NCBI RefSeq assembly: GCF_949628215.1
Contig: NC_134288.1
Coordinates: 6,687,182 to 6,751,181 of the forward strand
DNA: 64,000 bases
Direction of reading: 5' to 3'
From: Phalacrocorax aristotelis
Taxonomy: Eukaryota > Chordata > Aves > Suliformes > Phalacrocoracidae
Shown: in pieces, positions 1-13,498 of the stretch
How positions within the stretch are numbered: the stretch's first letter is position 1
How the letters are laid out: every line of letters starts with the position of its first letter
Made by a program: the position numbers and the translations under genes
The notes under the pieces: model-generated
Told to the model about the DNA's origin: nothing
Databases searched by the model: none
The model's input: the letters and a program-made list of their open reading frames with translations, nothing else

Positions 1-2459
1 TTGTCCCATTTTGTCTGAATCTGGAACACTTTTCCTAGCTGATATACCTGGCCACAGAGCCTTCACTCTGCTTCGCCTCTCATCCCACCCTCTACAACTC
101 CAGGAAAACTCCGGGTTTGCACATGTAAGGGTGAAAGAGCATCGGTTTCATACTCAGCAAGGCGAGGATGGATCCTCTCCACTGAGAGTGCTGCGAGTGG
201 GCAAAGGGCATGGTCAACCTCTCCTCCTGCTCTCTGGCTGTAAATGACATATTAATTATATTTAAGGTTAAGAACTCTTTCTGTGCCTAGATCCAAAATT
301 TGAAATTCTTAGGGAAGGAATATCACTCTCACTAATAAAAAAGGGTAATTCTGTGAAAAATCTGCTTTGCTTTCAAGTCTGAGTCCTCTTTACACGTATT
401 GTGTTTCTATCGGTGCCGGTACCAAACCAGGACTTGGCAGCTCCCCATGGGTGTATGCTCCCCAGCCCCGGCTGTCGACTGCCCTTCCCTGCACACCACG
501 GCAGATTAAACTCTGTTATTACCATTAGCATGTTTCTCACCGAGTATCCAGGCACTGTGCCTAGGGTTTTAACTCCCAGGTATCAGATCAGCAATTGAAT
601 ATGTGTTTGGAGAAGAACAGACGTCAGCGGAGCAGCAACAGTTGTCCCATCCATCCCACCCCGCCGCAGCTCATGTGGTGACACGCAGCACCCACCTGCC
701 AGGCACTCAGATTTTTTTTCGGATACCGTGATGCAATGCTGCAGTTTGCTAAGTCCTACATGGCGGAGCCAGTCGCAGTCGCATTGCAGCCAGTGCACGC
801 ACAGTTCCCAAGTCCTGCACGGGCTAGCCAGTAAATCAGGCCTGTAAAAGTATTTTTGGCCCCCTGCCCAGTATGTGTACCTCTTAATCCCTAATTCCAG
901 TTGTGTAAACAAGGCATGACATAACGGGTGTGCCATGGAAATATGCTCTATAAAGTTGATTACCACGCTTTATCCTATTAGAATAGCAGTCACTGTAAAA
1001 CTATAGATAAGGCTAAAGCAATTTATTTGTGTTTCTAAAGGAGATGGACACATTTTGTCTTTTCAGAGCATGATCAAACTTGACAGGCGGACTGTAGAGC
1101 GACTTGGTAGCTCTTATAACAGCACATTTCAACCTATACTGGCTGGGAATTTTTAAAACAGATATCTCAAAAGGTCAGGTTGACCATGGCCTTTGCTCAA
1201 GTATGCAAAGAGGGAGAGTGTAAAAAGCATTGGATTGCTTGGGTGACCTCTTTAGCTAGATGTAGTTTCAGCTCCTGCTCTCTCCTGAATGCAAAAGGCA
1301 GCTCTCTGCTCTTGGAGGAGGTAGGGAGCTCAGCAGCATTAGGGAAGGAAGAGCTGGAGCCTTATCCCCAGGCAGCCAAGCTGACTGTCATGAGGAAGAT
1401 TTTGTGCCAGGATGACAGGAGGCAGCTGTGCTCCCTTTGTCCATCCAGTAGCCTCCAAAAGCCTCATCCAACTCACGGTTCCTGCCTGCAACGCACGGGC
1501 CAAGCCTGAAACTACCTGCTCGGGGTCACCCACCGCATCTTGACTCAGGTCAAGGCTTTCCTACAACTCCACAACACACACAAGGCTTCCTTCAGGGCTG
1601 TCGTCCATCCAAGATCCTTCAGCAGGGTTAAACATTTCCTTAAAAATGTTTCAGGCATGACACAGATCCCCAATCTCCAAATCTGTACCTGCAGGTAGAG
1701 AACCCTCTCCCTGGAGAAAGCATGGATTCACCCACTGTCCCTCCTACTTCCCATGGCATTGCAGCTTCAAGGGGAACCAAACACCCGGCACAGACCTCAG
1801 TTACAGGGAGGACTTTTGCTTGCAGTCAGGCAGAAGCCAGAGCTGCTGAGCCTGGGGGTTTCCATCCCTGCTTCATGTCTGGGGCCAGACTCCTCAAAGA
1901 ACACATGAAACCTTGAATCTGCCCCAGGTTTGCAGCAAGCAGAAAACGGTTGCAGTTTCAGATTTCACTTACAAATCAGCTCTGAGAAAAACAGCTAGTG
2001 TGATCGAAGGCATTAAAAATTGATATAATTAACACAAATCAAGGGTATCATATACATCAACTTGTGCATGAGTTCAAAAGCTCTTTTTAAAAGCATAGGA
2101 GCCAAGGAATTTTTCCACTATCTCAAAAAGAGCTAGATAAAGTCTTTTGCTTGTAGAATTAAGCCTGTAACAGCTGGTAAGGTTACTGGACCAGCTACAG
2201 CAAGCCTTGTTCTGCTTTATAAAGACATTGCTCTCACCAGAGAAGAAATGCTAACGTGCACTCACATACACATCTTTTTTTTAACCTGATTCTTTAGGCA
2301 CCCCCCATCTCCCGCCCTCTCCCTCTGTCACCTCTTGAAAAGGTTTTTCAGGCTGGAACTGTACCTGAATTTGGTCTAATTGGAAGGAAATGTAAGACCC
2401 AAATCTTGGTTCTCATTGGCATGAAGACACTTGCGTACAATCACAGTATGCAAAGCAGC
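1..2459. other. Unique non-coding sequence, no gene recognised
   Basis: No open frame here resembles a known protein. The frames present are short (under about 130 codons), lie on both strands and overlap each other. I see no interspersed repeat that I can name. The sequence has ordinary vertebrate intergenic or intronic character, with sparse CpG and mixed AT-rich and moderately GC-rich patches. Confidence 0.6.
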
Positions 2460-2720
2460 AGAAGTCTGAATTCATAATTGGACATTCCAAAATGTAATTA
2501 TGAAAGATGAAATGCTCCTTTCAATGAGAAGGCCGTAAATAGAATAATTAATTTTGTGTTTGCTTGAACAATTCTGTATTATGGACCTTACACTGGAACT
2601 GAAATTAATTAAGTGCACCAGGATTTATGGAGGAGGTGAAGAGAGAGGGAAAAAAAAGAATTAATCTGAAGTAAAAGATAGATGACTTTGTGAGTGTAAT
2701 GATGCGTTAGTCTGGGGTAT
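2460..2720. promoter_or_regulatory. Candidate conserved regulatory block (AT-rich)
   Basis: This is a repeat-free AT-rich block with several homeodomain-type TAATTA/TTAATTAA cores. It also has a TEAD-like GGACATTCCA (2480-2489) inside a near-perfect dyad at 2473-2502. That dyad has arms CATAATT and ACATT on the left and AATGT and AATTATG on the right, around CCAA, with a two-base GG bulge. Such blocks are typical of developmental enhancers in gene deserts, but conservation cannot be seen from one sequence, so this is a hypothesis. Confidence 0.25.
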
Positions 2721-2965
2721 TCTTTAACAAATTTAGCAGGCATGTTCTGGGTACAAACAGCACTCACTGACAGAATTATCTCAACTAATGCAGCTGCTGG
2801 ACTCCAAGCAAATTGAGATTGCAGATGAGTACTTTAGATTTAGAGCTATTAACCCTCCGTGTGCTGGAGACTGTGTTTCTGTTCACTTGGTGGGAAGGAT
2901 GGCTGCTTGCCCTGTGCTAAGGTCTGCAGGACGTGGCTGTGCAGCAGCTCCTTGTGCTTGCATAT

Positions 2966-2985
2966 ACACACACACACACACACAC
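2966..2985. repeat. (AC)10 dinucleotide microsatellite
   Basis: Ten uninterrupted AC units follow a short CATAT lead-in. The tract is long enough to vary in length between individuals. Confidence 0.95.
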
Positions 2986-2989
2986 GCAG

Positions 2990-5900
2990 GCACAACTCAT
3001 GCACTCACTTGTCCGTGCCCCGCGCAGCGTTTGAGTCCAACACAACCCTGGTCTCTGCCCAACGCCTGCTGACACGGTCAGGCAGTTCTGGAGGAAAAGC
3101 GGAGGAGAGGCAGAGCACTCTCAAAAAACGGAAATGAAGTGAAAGGGAAGCAAAGTTCAGGGTAACATCTCTCAATGGACTCAGAGAAAGAAGGGATGGT
3201 GACTATTGGTAGTTGAGATTTTTAAAGCAAATGAAGCCAAAGTGAGTGCTTGAAAGAATAACTCTAAACCAAACGGCTTAGTTGTGAGGAGCTATTCCTG
3301 AGCTCATTTCATATGAAAATCCAGGGTTATTCCTTTTTTCTGCTGAGATCAGGCTATAAAAACCCAGGTGTAAAAATCTCCTCCAATGCTTCATTCAAGA
3401 CTAAACCATTTTCCAGTCCTGAATGAATTAGGGATTTCAGATTTACCAGCCTGGCAGAGACCCCTGAGACACCGGGGGCAGCGAGTGCTTCCAACATCCG
3501 GAACAGTCACTCAGAAGACATTTCCAGTCCCATAAACATTATGCCTTACTGGTATAATTTTTAATAAAATAATGTAATTCACTATAGATCCACGAATAAT
3601 CAATGCGATACTTCCCCTGCTAAGTCATTCAGAAGCAGCACTTTCTAAAGCGTTGGCTCAGGCCATGCAGTATCACTGCACCGTGCCGGGACACTGTGGT
3701 CTTTAGCACGTTATGTCTTTGGAGTGTCAGCTTTCCCTGCCCAAGAGCCGGCCGCTGAGAGACACCCAGCAGCTGGAATCAGCCCCCTGTGAATTTTTTG
3801 AGACTCCAGGAAGCGACCAATTAGGATGTGCTGGTGCAGCCCTGGAATGGTTGGAGAAATCACAAGTATTGAAGAGAGGTTCCCTTATCTCTGGTTTATC
3901 CTCTGCTCCTCCTCTTCTGGGATTTCTTTGCTAGGGAAAAACTTTCTCAGGTCTGATTTTATTCCTTTGTGGGATCACGGCAGTGTGGGACTGTGACCTC
4001 CTTGTGTTTCATGGGCATCTGCTCCAAGAGACCGACAGTCCAATTAAGAACAAATTGTATCACAGTTCGTCAAAGTTCAGCACAGCAAACTTCTCCCAGG
4101 TCACTTCTCCTTGCAGAAAGCCCAGTGGAAAGCTGCGCTTGGTCAAGTCATTGGGATGTGAAAGGTGTGAAATCCAGAGGTCTATAACCCTCAGGCAAGA
4201 CCTGAGGAATCTCACAGCCAGGGCACGTGGCAGGTTGTGAGTCTGAAACACATCCCTGTTCCCAAGCCTCAGCATTACCTCTGGGAGGGAGGATGCCTCA
4301 CAGCGACGTGATAGCTTTGCCCCAAAACCTGAAGCACCAGAGTGCAGGAATGAGAGTCTCTTTTCCCATGGAAGAAAGAGCTGGGATTGCAGAGTAACAT
4401 CTTGCTGCTACACAGGAAACCTCCACGGGCACTCTTAGCGTTACAAGCTGCCCGGATGGTGGTTACCCAGTAACATAAGTTGATCTCTGGGTAGCAGAGC
4501 ACACTTGGGTACAATGCCTATTTGCTTACTGATATTTATTTTCATTTTCCACAATAAAATGCTAAATATGAACTACGGTTACTCGGCTTTAAATTGCAAC
4601 AAGAGCTGCATTTTCCACTTGCTTGGTTATAGCTCTTTAAGTGATACATTATATTGTTTGCCAGAATACTTCTACAAAGTCTTTGCTTCATTTAACTTGT
4701 AGAACAATTCAGCCAGATTGGTCTATAAAAGGTGTACTTAAAATCAGGATTACCCTGGGACTCAAAAGTGCTGGGTGCTAAAATGCAGTCTCTCATTTCC
4801 CATGGCCTTCTGAGCATTTGAACATATTTATACCTTCTGCATTGCAGCAAACTTAATCAGAAGGACAGGCTTGCTAACATCTGTGCATTCCATTCACTTC
4901 TGGAGTCATCTCAATCTCTTCTGAAACCTGATTCTGGCTGTCAAAACGCATAGCTCTCTGTGCTGGGTATTATTCGGACATTTAGACATCTGTCATCAGG
5001 AAGTGTGATAGATGGTTTTATTAACCCTCAGAGGCAAAGAGTGTGACAGCAAAGGACTCTTATGCAGGGAGAAAGTACTCTGCAAACCTTGCAAGTGTGC
5101 TCGATACTTTTCCCAGCCTACAGTTGTTGCAGGGACCGACCACTTGGAAGTGAAAGATGTGTTACTCATTAGCTCAAGCTGGGCATATGTCCCGGACAAG
5201 CTTTGACCAAAACAAGTAAAACAAGTAACATAGGTGATATGGTATCCCCGGCAGCAGAAGAAACTTTTCACAATGAACTGATCTCCAATAACAAACTCCT
5301 GCAAGGAAGAGGTTTTGTAGCAACTGTAGCTAGAAATGAAGGCTGTGCTTTACAAAGAAGTTTAAGGAAAATGGAAATCTGTTTTAATAAAAATCATCAC
5401 AAAGATTTCATTCAAATTGTTCAGGAAGTAAACACAAACTCACAAACCAGTCCCCACAGCTGGTTATATTTTTTTCTCCTGTTGAAATTCTTTCTCCTTC
5501 CAACCTCCCATCTAGCAGTCACCTGCCGGCAGGACTTAGCACCAACAAATGCTTAAGGCAAACTCCAGAGCATTTTGGGATGCTTAGTTTTGGGGTTTGG
5601 TTTTCGGCCATATGTAGCTTTAGCCTGAGTAGGGCCAATCCTTTCTGTCTCACAACCGTCCAAAAAACAGTCAAATGCAATTAATCCTCACTGTTTCCCA
5701 TTTCCCATGATTCTAGGATTCCTGTGCTGAGGCTCTCAGAGAATTAAGACCACATAAGGATAGAGGAACACATCCTTACTACTTCTTTTCCAAAGAGCCT
5801 GTTACTACAGCAGCCAGTGGCTCACAGCTGGAAAGGGACGTGGCTCCTGCAGTCACAAATAGAGAAAACAGAAGAACACAGACTCTGGGATGAGATCCTA

Positions 5901-8230
5901 TATGGAGCCAGGCGGAGGGACCTGAGCAGCCTGTCCGGAAAGTCCCTGCAGTAAGCTTGTATTATCTCTCATACAGATGAGGAGGTGGTGCTGGCATGGT
6001 TGGCACAGAATTTGGACAACTGTAGTTTAACTTACATCTTTTCCACCAGATTTCCTTTGTGATCCCGAGAAAATCTTCTGAACTGAGTCCTCTAAAGGGT
6101 CTGAGTGCTCAGTTAGCCTCAGCAGCTTCACTACTGGTTTCGCTAGCCATGTCATTTGAGCCAGGTGCATTCACAGAGCTGTAGGGCTGGTGTCCGAGGT
6201 CCAGATAGGCTCATTTTTCCCTTTCTGTGCTGACCCCATGCTTTAGGCTGAATTTTTTTGTGAGCAACATGGCTCCACCCCTACTCCCTGTGAGCATGCG
6301 TTCGAGCTGAGCCCCTGCAAACATATCAGGATACATGTGTGTATTCCGTGTGTATGCAGACACATATATTATATATAGAGATACGTAAGTATATAGATAC
6401 ACACTGTGATGCTGGTAAACTTTATCATTCTAAGGGGACTAGAAAGATTAATAAGATAAGAGCAGTTGTTTCTTTTTGTTTATAAAAGGGAGTGATTGCA
6501 CTCAGTGTTTGTCTTTGCCATTTGGGACAAGCTGAATTTGAAGTTTTAAATTTGTAGGGTTTGGCTTGTTATATGTATTGCAAACATTGCAGGGGAATCC
6601 ATGTTGTTAAGTCCCATTGCACTACTGCAGACTTTGAGAGATGGATATATAGTGATTTCCTTTAAGACCTAATTTCTGGAAACAAATGGCTGCCTAGAAA
6701 CCTCAGCTTTATGTGAAAAGAGAGAAAAAGAGGTTGGTAAAATTTCTATGTATGGGAAATTTGAAAATGTGATTTAAATGGAAGCAGCAGTCTTGCAAAC
6801 CAGACAGGATTAAAAAGTTTATATGGAGCAATGAACAAGCAAACTCATAACAAAGCCTTGAGCTGATTTTTGTCCACTTGCTTTGACAACGATGCCACAC
6901 ACTACCTGCAAAAATAACATGTTTTATCTCATGCAGAAATACAAAGGCTTATTTTCGGAAACACCCTGTCAATAAAAGCAGAAAGAGGAAAATCTCCCTA
7001 ATCACTGTAACAGTATAGTTCAAACTAATAACATAACCTGCAGTTCTGCAGTTTTATATTATTACAAGGAATGAAAAAAAAACCTCACCAATCCCCATGA
7101 CACTGATTCATCAAAGAAATTAACTGTGTTCATCAGTTAACTCTCACTGGTCAAATAGGGTTAAAATTCTTGGATCTAATTCACATTGCTAATTTCACAA
7201 AGGGGAAAAAAGCACGCTGGGGTAGCAGAAGCCAAATCTGCTATTTTGCCATAACTGACTGAACCTTGAGGGCTGGTGTTTTATTCTTGTAATATTTCTT
7301 TTAATAAAAAAGTGCCTGATTAAAATACCCTTTTAGAAAACATTAATTCAGGAGCTAAAAAAAAAAATTCAAATGAACTCAAATAGATTTTCTCTGGTAC
7401 GTTAGCATTGCATTTAGGATAATGGATAAGGAGAAGGATGGATTCTGTAGGTATAAATCAATAGGCGAGGGGGCTGATGAAACTGCAACCTGTGAGAGTG
7501 AAGCCCTAGTGGTTTGTGATATCATCAGGAGCCCAAGATTAATTCATTTGACAGTCCAGTCTCCTGCATTCATTATTTTAACAACATGCACACAGGACCA
7601 AGATACACATGTGAACCAGTCAGCTGACATATATTCACTCAGAGTCCCTACAAGCACTCGGTTTGAAGCAAAAATCCCAGCTGACTTGTTGGTAGGATAT
7701 GTGAATGGATTATCCTTTTTATTGTTGTAAGAAAACTGATAGAGATAGGGGGTTATGGAGAGATGGAAGCATAACTGGTAGTTTCGGATTAGCTACGCTG
7801 CTGGTCACACTGGCTGGGCACACACCAGTCAAGGACCTGGTTCTGCCACTCCGACAAGGCTCAGTGCTACCTTCACTAAAGATGTGTTAATGCTTTCATT
7901 AGGATTTCAAGGGGAATGTGATCGGTTGCAGCACAGATAAATGAACAACAAACACTCTGCTCCCAGCCTGCTTTTCTAATGGTTTCCGCCTTTGAATTTT
8001 TTTCTGGCTGAAAATAAAAGTTTGTAAAAGAGAAAGTTTTTGGTTTGCAAGAAAAATAAATTAATATAAGTCAGTCAGGTGCTGGAAACCTCAGTTAATC
8101 TACTGTACTCTCCATTTTCTATGCAGATATCTCACTGCTCATTTTCCTTGCAGACTCATGACCAAATCCTCATCTCATGCTCCATCTAAGGGCCTCTGAA
8201 ACCTGTGAAAGGGTGATTGCTTTTAATGGC
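2990..8230. other. Unique non-coding sequence, no gene recognised
   Basis: No recognisable exon, RNA gene or named repeat was found. Notable minor features are an AT-rich stretch at about 6337-6404 with two copies of GTGTGTAT and one inverted ATACACAC, and generally AT-rich, repeat-free sequence at 7010-7400. The longest open frames (102-117 codons at 4996-5304, 5203-5556 and 7422-7730) match nothing I recognise. Confidence 0.55.
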
Positions 8231-8234
8231 TATT

Positions 8235-8320
8235 GGATAAGACCCTCATTCTTAGGTATAGCCCCATTAATTTCTTATGGCCTATTCATGTGAGTAAATT
8301 GGCCCCAATTTGGCCCCAAG
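8235..8320 (+). repeat. Possible fragment of an ancient amniote interspersed repeat
   Basis: The wording of this stretch, including CATGTGAGTAAATTGGCCCC, resembles decayed ancient repeats common in turtle, crocodile and bird genomes. The match is by memory of the pattern only. Divergence is high and the ends are uncertain. Confidence 0.3.
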
Positions 8321-8330
8321 TCTGTGACTT

Positions 8331-9630
8331 TCCCAGCCCTGGGAAAAGGCAGAAATCCCTGTCATGTTCTGCTGTTCGGTCTATCCTGTCCAGCTGGAGT
8401 TAAGTGTACCTCATTACTCAGGGAAATTTGGATTTGGACTATTCTTCACTGATAAACAACATATTGCCATAATTAGAGAGGGTGGACTGGGAATCCTGGA
8501 AATGGAGTCTGTCCAACCTGTCAATTTAGGAATGTATTGTTTAATTTACACAGTGCAGCGCATTTTGCAACCCGAGAAAGTTCTCCCACCCCAGGCCCGA
8601 GCAGGGCTTGCTGCTGCGTCCAATTTATGAAAACAGCTATCAGGTTCAGACAATAATTTTGACACTCTCCTTTTTCCTCTTGGACTCCACATCTAGGTTG
8701 AAAGTGAACATGCATGTTGAAAGAGGCCATGCACAGTTCCCGTGCAACCACGGCCAAGATGTTTTTCGCAGCTAAGCCCTGAGATTCCTCATTTTCTAGC
8801 AGGAAAGTCTTCCAGAAGGGGAGACTTTGCGTAAGAAGCATTGCGAGAGGGAACCGTAGAGCCCGATTGTACTTAAGTGCCAGATTTAACACTCAAGACC
8901 CCGTGCTGGTGTACCCATGCTCTGAGGGTCCTGACCTGCAGGATGAGAGAAGCCGACCAACCTGGGCTACAGCATGGAGTCCAAGATGACCATCCAAAAT
9001 CTGCTCCACAGAGTGCTATAGGTTTTGTTTGCCAGTCACCTCCAGATCCATGAAAAGGCTAACAGAAATGCACAACATATAGTTGTTTTAATACAAATAC
9101 ACACTATTAGATTTCCACCTTGATTGACCAGCCTCATCAAGCATCATGGTTTGCCTCCCATTCTCTAGGCCAAATTCTTCTTCAGTTATCAGACTTCCCT
9201 TTCATCATCCTGCCTGTCTTCTAATCAAAGCAAACCACTCTAACTTTTAAATTAAACTAATTTTCATATTGTCCACGTATACATACAGTTAAGAAATTAC
9301 AGTGACAAAAAATGTTAATTTTTCTTTCCAGATGCTTGTAAAACAGCCTTAACATATGTCCGCTGTTTAATTAACAGAGCGGCAGCATGGTGGAGAGAAG
9401 CCAAACTAATAATTTAAAGAAGCATTCTCCCTCCCTTGATTTGAATCCCAAAACACATCCATCATGTGCATTTCTGAAACTGCAAAAGATTTAATTTTCT
9501 GAACTTTCAGCAAACATCATAAAACAAGTCAAAGAGAAACCTGGAGTCAGGAGTGATCGCCTTTGAAAGAGTTCAGCTTCAGAACTTGTACCAGAAATTC
9601 ATTTAGTTAAGTGAATGAAAACTCCAGTGC
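8331..9630. other. Unique non-coding sequence, no gene recognised
   Basis: Nothing identifiable beyond ordinary unique sequence. Two overlapping antisense open frames (88 codons on + at 8364-8630 and 123 codons on - at 8521-8892) have no recognisable domains and look like chance. Confidence 0.55.
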
Positions 9631-9645
9631 TTTTTTTTTTTTTTT
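9631..9645. repeat. T15 homopolymer
   Basis: Fifteen consecutive T residues, seen directly. I see no SINE or processed pseudogene next to it that would explain it as an inverted poly-A tail. Confidence 0.9.
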
Positions 9646-11869
9646 AAATTAGCTTTTATTGTCATCTCCTTCTGGGTGGCCAAAAGGTGCCATTTTGCTG
9701 CTCAGGTTCTAGTCCTGAGCTGCCTCCTTGCTCAGATTGATGAGGATGTAATTCTTTCCTACAGACAGAGCCAAGATGAAGCCAGACATCTCACACACTC
9801 ACAGCCCCTTTTCCTGTAATACTTGTGCACTGCAAAATATCTGGAATGTCTGTCTTTATCCCCCAGGAGGTACAGACATGCTGCTACCCCAACTCATAGA
9901 AGGGGGACTGAGACGGTTTAAATGTTCAGCACATGCATTTTAACTAACTCCACTTTTGAAATCTGGTTGTCCACATGGCCCTCAGCCCAAGTGCTGGAGG
10001 GGACAAAATGAGGATGTTGAGGACCTTGGTGCGGGGTGAAGGTCTCACTCTTGCAACCTGGAGCAGATGAAGTCAAGAGACAGCAGTCCAGCACACAGCT
10101 GATATCCCAAGCTCTGCTCTCCTACGTGCATCTTTGAGGGCTTGAGCCTGAGCTAGAGCCAGGCTCGCTGCTAGCAGTGAGGATAGAGAAAGGGCTGGTC
10201 TCTGAGCTCACATGCGCTCGCAGCGCTCCTCTTTGCCCCCTCATGTAGATGAGGCCATAGGGAGAAATGACCTCAAAACTATCACTTGCAAAATTGGCAC
10301 AGAGATCATGTCTCCGAAGCCAAAGTGAACTTCGCAGCAGGGAACCTGCCCTCCCTCTGAAAGCACATCGAGACCTTCCTCCCCCCACTGCCCTTCGCAT
10401 GTCTGGGATGACTCTAAGTTATTTAAAGGTGCAAAAAGCTCTCCTTACCATGTGCAGTGGTTGTCAGCAAGCAACAACTTGTATGTAGAAGGCATCAAAC
10501 CCCACATGGAGATTACTGTGAGATCCATAGAGGAGGAGGAGATGCCACCACAGCCATTAACCCGTTCTGGGATAACAAGCCATGCAGAAAGTCAGAACCG
10601 CCCACCTCTCACAGTCAGAAATGATGCTATGGCCCTCATGCTCTGCAAAGCTAATGAATCCTCCTGAGGGACCAATATGCCTGGAGAAAGGAGGATGTGT
10701 TTTATCAACCTGATGGAGGAACCTCCATTCCCAAAGAGACACACGGTGTAAAAGATAAAGCAGCACAGTGCCGACAGGGGAAATCCACCCTTTTCCTCTG
10801 TGAAAAGGAAGAGATTTGTCAAAGGTGATGCTATATTTTATTACTGCATTAAATGGAAGAGCACATTAAAAGATTTCTGTTAAATATTAACCAGGAAGAG
10901 GAAAGACGGGGGCAGAGCATTTTCCTTCTACACCTTTTGTAGGGAATACTCGGTCATAAAGAAACTCAGAAATTAATCTGCTGATAGATTAGATACTGTG
11001 AGTGTTAACTGACCTTTTGATCTCCTGGTTGTTATTTTGGGTCTTTCAGGGAGGGATATTAATGAATCTGAAGGTATTAAATGAATTCCTCACTTGCTGT
11101 GGCAGCATTTGTCTCCCAGCAGAGAGCATCCCTTTGAGCTGGCCATGCCATGGCTGGTCTTCCAGGACAGGCGAAGGCACGGAGACAGGCGTTACAGCAC
11201 GCACACAACAGGCAGGACGACAGCGCCCAGCTCATGCTCTACATGGCTAAAGGGAGTTGAAATAGAGAGCATTTCAGAAACTCCTGGATCAGCGTAACTG
11301 CTAATCCCAGCACAGCTCAAAGCAAGTGGATCTGTTTATCGCCTTTCTCTTTTCAGAGCCCACCGGGAAGGTGATACAAACAGAGCTGGGATGTCTCCCC
11401 AGGTACCAGTCGTCCCTGGCACAACTCTGCAGCCTCTGAGGGCGTTACACCAGGTGTTCGTTTTGCCTTGTTGTTTTCAACATAGGACCTCAGGCTGTTT
11501 TTCCAGAGGTCTTTCTCCAAAATTGCAAAACCCACTGGGCCATGGGCAAGGTCATCGCCTAGTGGCAAGGCCTGAATTGCAGAACTCATGCAAAAGTCTG
11601 AGCCAGGCTTGTTCATGTCACGGCCCTGTGTGTTACTGGTATCATGACCAGACAGAATTTCTCCAAGGCATGCAGAGAGTGGGAGGACCATCTTGGATGA
11701 AGTTTCTTCTTAATCTAAGAGCTGGAGATAAACATTTGGAAAAAAAATCACAGGGAATGAGTCAGTTAATATAGCAGGGACTTTCTCCAGAAACCTGGCC
11801 AGCTCTTTCCATTAAAGAGCTAGTCTTTGGCTATCTCTCCAAAGGAGGCTCTGTGACTGTGTACATTAA
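9646..11869. other. Unique non-coding sequence, no gene recognised
   Basis: No named repeat or supported exon. Around 10,120-10,400 the sequence is somewhat richer in CpG and opens a 92-codon minus-strand frame with a basic, low-complexity composition. I do not regard it as a gene. Confidence 0.5.
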
Positions 11870-12280
11870 AAATGCTATCACCATTATGGTCTGTTCACTA
11901 AAGGTACAAGAGCATGACAAATATATGTAATTTGCAAATTGGCTGGTCTTTTGCAATAATTTAGAGACACTAGTTAGAGGCAATAGAAATCTAACAATTA
12001 CTGATGTTTAAGGTTTGCATTGTTGCTCTGTGAATATTTCATGCATAAATGAACTTCCCCTGGACCAACTGCTGTTTCTGATGAGGCGCTCTGAGGCTTT
12101 ATTGCCAAATACACAGCAGGGCTCCCCCAATGAGCCACATAACAGATGATGCATCGCCTTCGCAGCTTAAATAATGCAGGGTATCTGCATTTTATAGAGT
12201 GGTAGTATACTTTATTTACATATCAAGTGAGTGGCCAGACTGAATATGAAGAAATATGTGAAGGAAAGGACATGGCACTT
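11870..12280. promoter_or_regulatory. Candidate conserved regulatory block (AT-rich)
   Basis: This is repeat-free AT-rich sequence dense in short homeodomain-, POU- and SOX-like words, such as ATTTGC, TAAT and ATTGTT cores. It has no sign of coding frames or recent insertion. Function is inferred from composition only. Confidence 0.2.
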
Positions 12281-13436
12281 TTAATATTTCATATTAGCAA
12301 GCACCTTGCAGGAAAAGCTTAGGCAGACTGAGATGTGAGCTAAACTGCCTGATTTCTATGTGTGCATGTGTCTCTCCAACAAAACCTCTTGCAAAACTGG
12401 TGAAATATATGCCTTTTCCCATTCTTGCAAACTTCTCCAGCACTAATGATGATAAAAGGCATAACCTGCCAATCAGAGATTGACTTTCCAAGTACCATTT
12501 GTTTGGAAAGAGAGACAAGCCCACCCTTAAAATCTCGTCCTGTTCCTTCCCAGGGCTGCTGGGAGATGTAGTCTTGCTCTCTATTACTCAGAAGGGAGCC
12601 ACAGAGGATTTTTGCTCAAAGGGAGGCCACCCACAAGACTCATCAGCCTGCTAGGACTGCAAGGAGGCCCAGAGCCCATGGGAAAAAGCATCATCCAGAA
12701 TACAGAACTATGCAACGGCTGATGATTCCTCCTACGTAAACCAGTCTGGGTTGATGGAAGGGAAAAATGATATATAAAAGCAAGAGCTAGTTCCTCCCTA
12801 TGAAAAACAGGGCTTGCACATCAACGTCCATGTGGGACTGGATCTCAGGGTATAGATCCTCCTTCTGGAGTGGGTTATCCAAGCATTCATACTTGACCCG
12901 CTCATAAAATCCTACTTCCTCATTCACGAAAGCCCCTCAGGCTCAGCCCAGCGTAGCCGTGCGCAGGGGACTGGTTCAAGCCCAGGAGTGTTGGTTATCA
13001 TGATTGCCCCCCTGTAGCAACGAGTTCCAGTCACCAGACATGGCACTGATATTAAATTGTTTAAAGCAACAATCTGCTCCCTCCACAGAGGGAATGGCCC
13101 AGCAGAGCATAGGCACCAATTCTTCACCTGCTTTTTTGCATGTCTGGTGGGGATATGCCTGCCGGCAGCACACCTCAGCCTGCTACTCCGCCCAGCATCT
13201 CTGTGAAAGCGTGCAGCATCTCCCTCGCATTATGCCTCATTCAAAGAAGAACTGATGTGTGCCAGTCCTTTTTTTACAAACCTATTAAAATTCCAATGCA
13301 AATGACCAGATTCATAATCCGAGTTTCATTGAGAAACACGGTTTCCTGCTTTCCCCAGTAATGAAATTACTGGTTGTGCAGATGCTCCATTTCTAAACTA
13401 ATTCAATCTTTGACCCGTTTTTTTTAAGGCTGTATG
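12281..13436. other. Unique non-coding sequence, no gene recognised
   Basis: Ordinary unique sequence with short frames on both strands and no recognisable protein, RNA gene or repeat. Confidence 0.55.
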
Positions 13437-13498
13437 TGTGAGGGCAGGGGTGTGTGGATGTGCAGGTTTGTGTGTGCGTGCACACACAGAAACACATC
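13437..13498. repeat. Imperfect TG/CA-rich tract with a hairpin core
   Basis: A degenerate alternating purine-pyrimidine stretch switches from TG-rich to CA-rich in the middle, around GTGTGTGCGTGCACACAC. That core is nearly self-complementary. Such tracts can adopt hairpin or Z-DNA structure; no function is implied. Confidence 0.6.
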
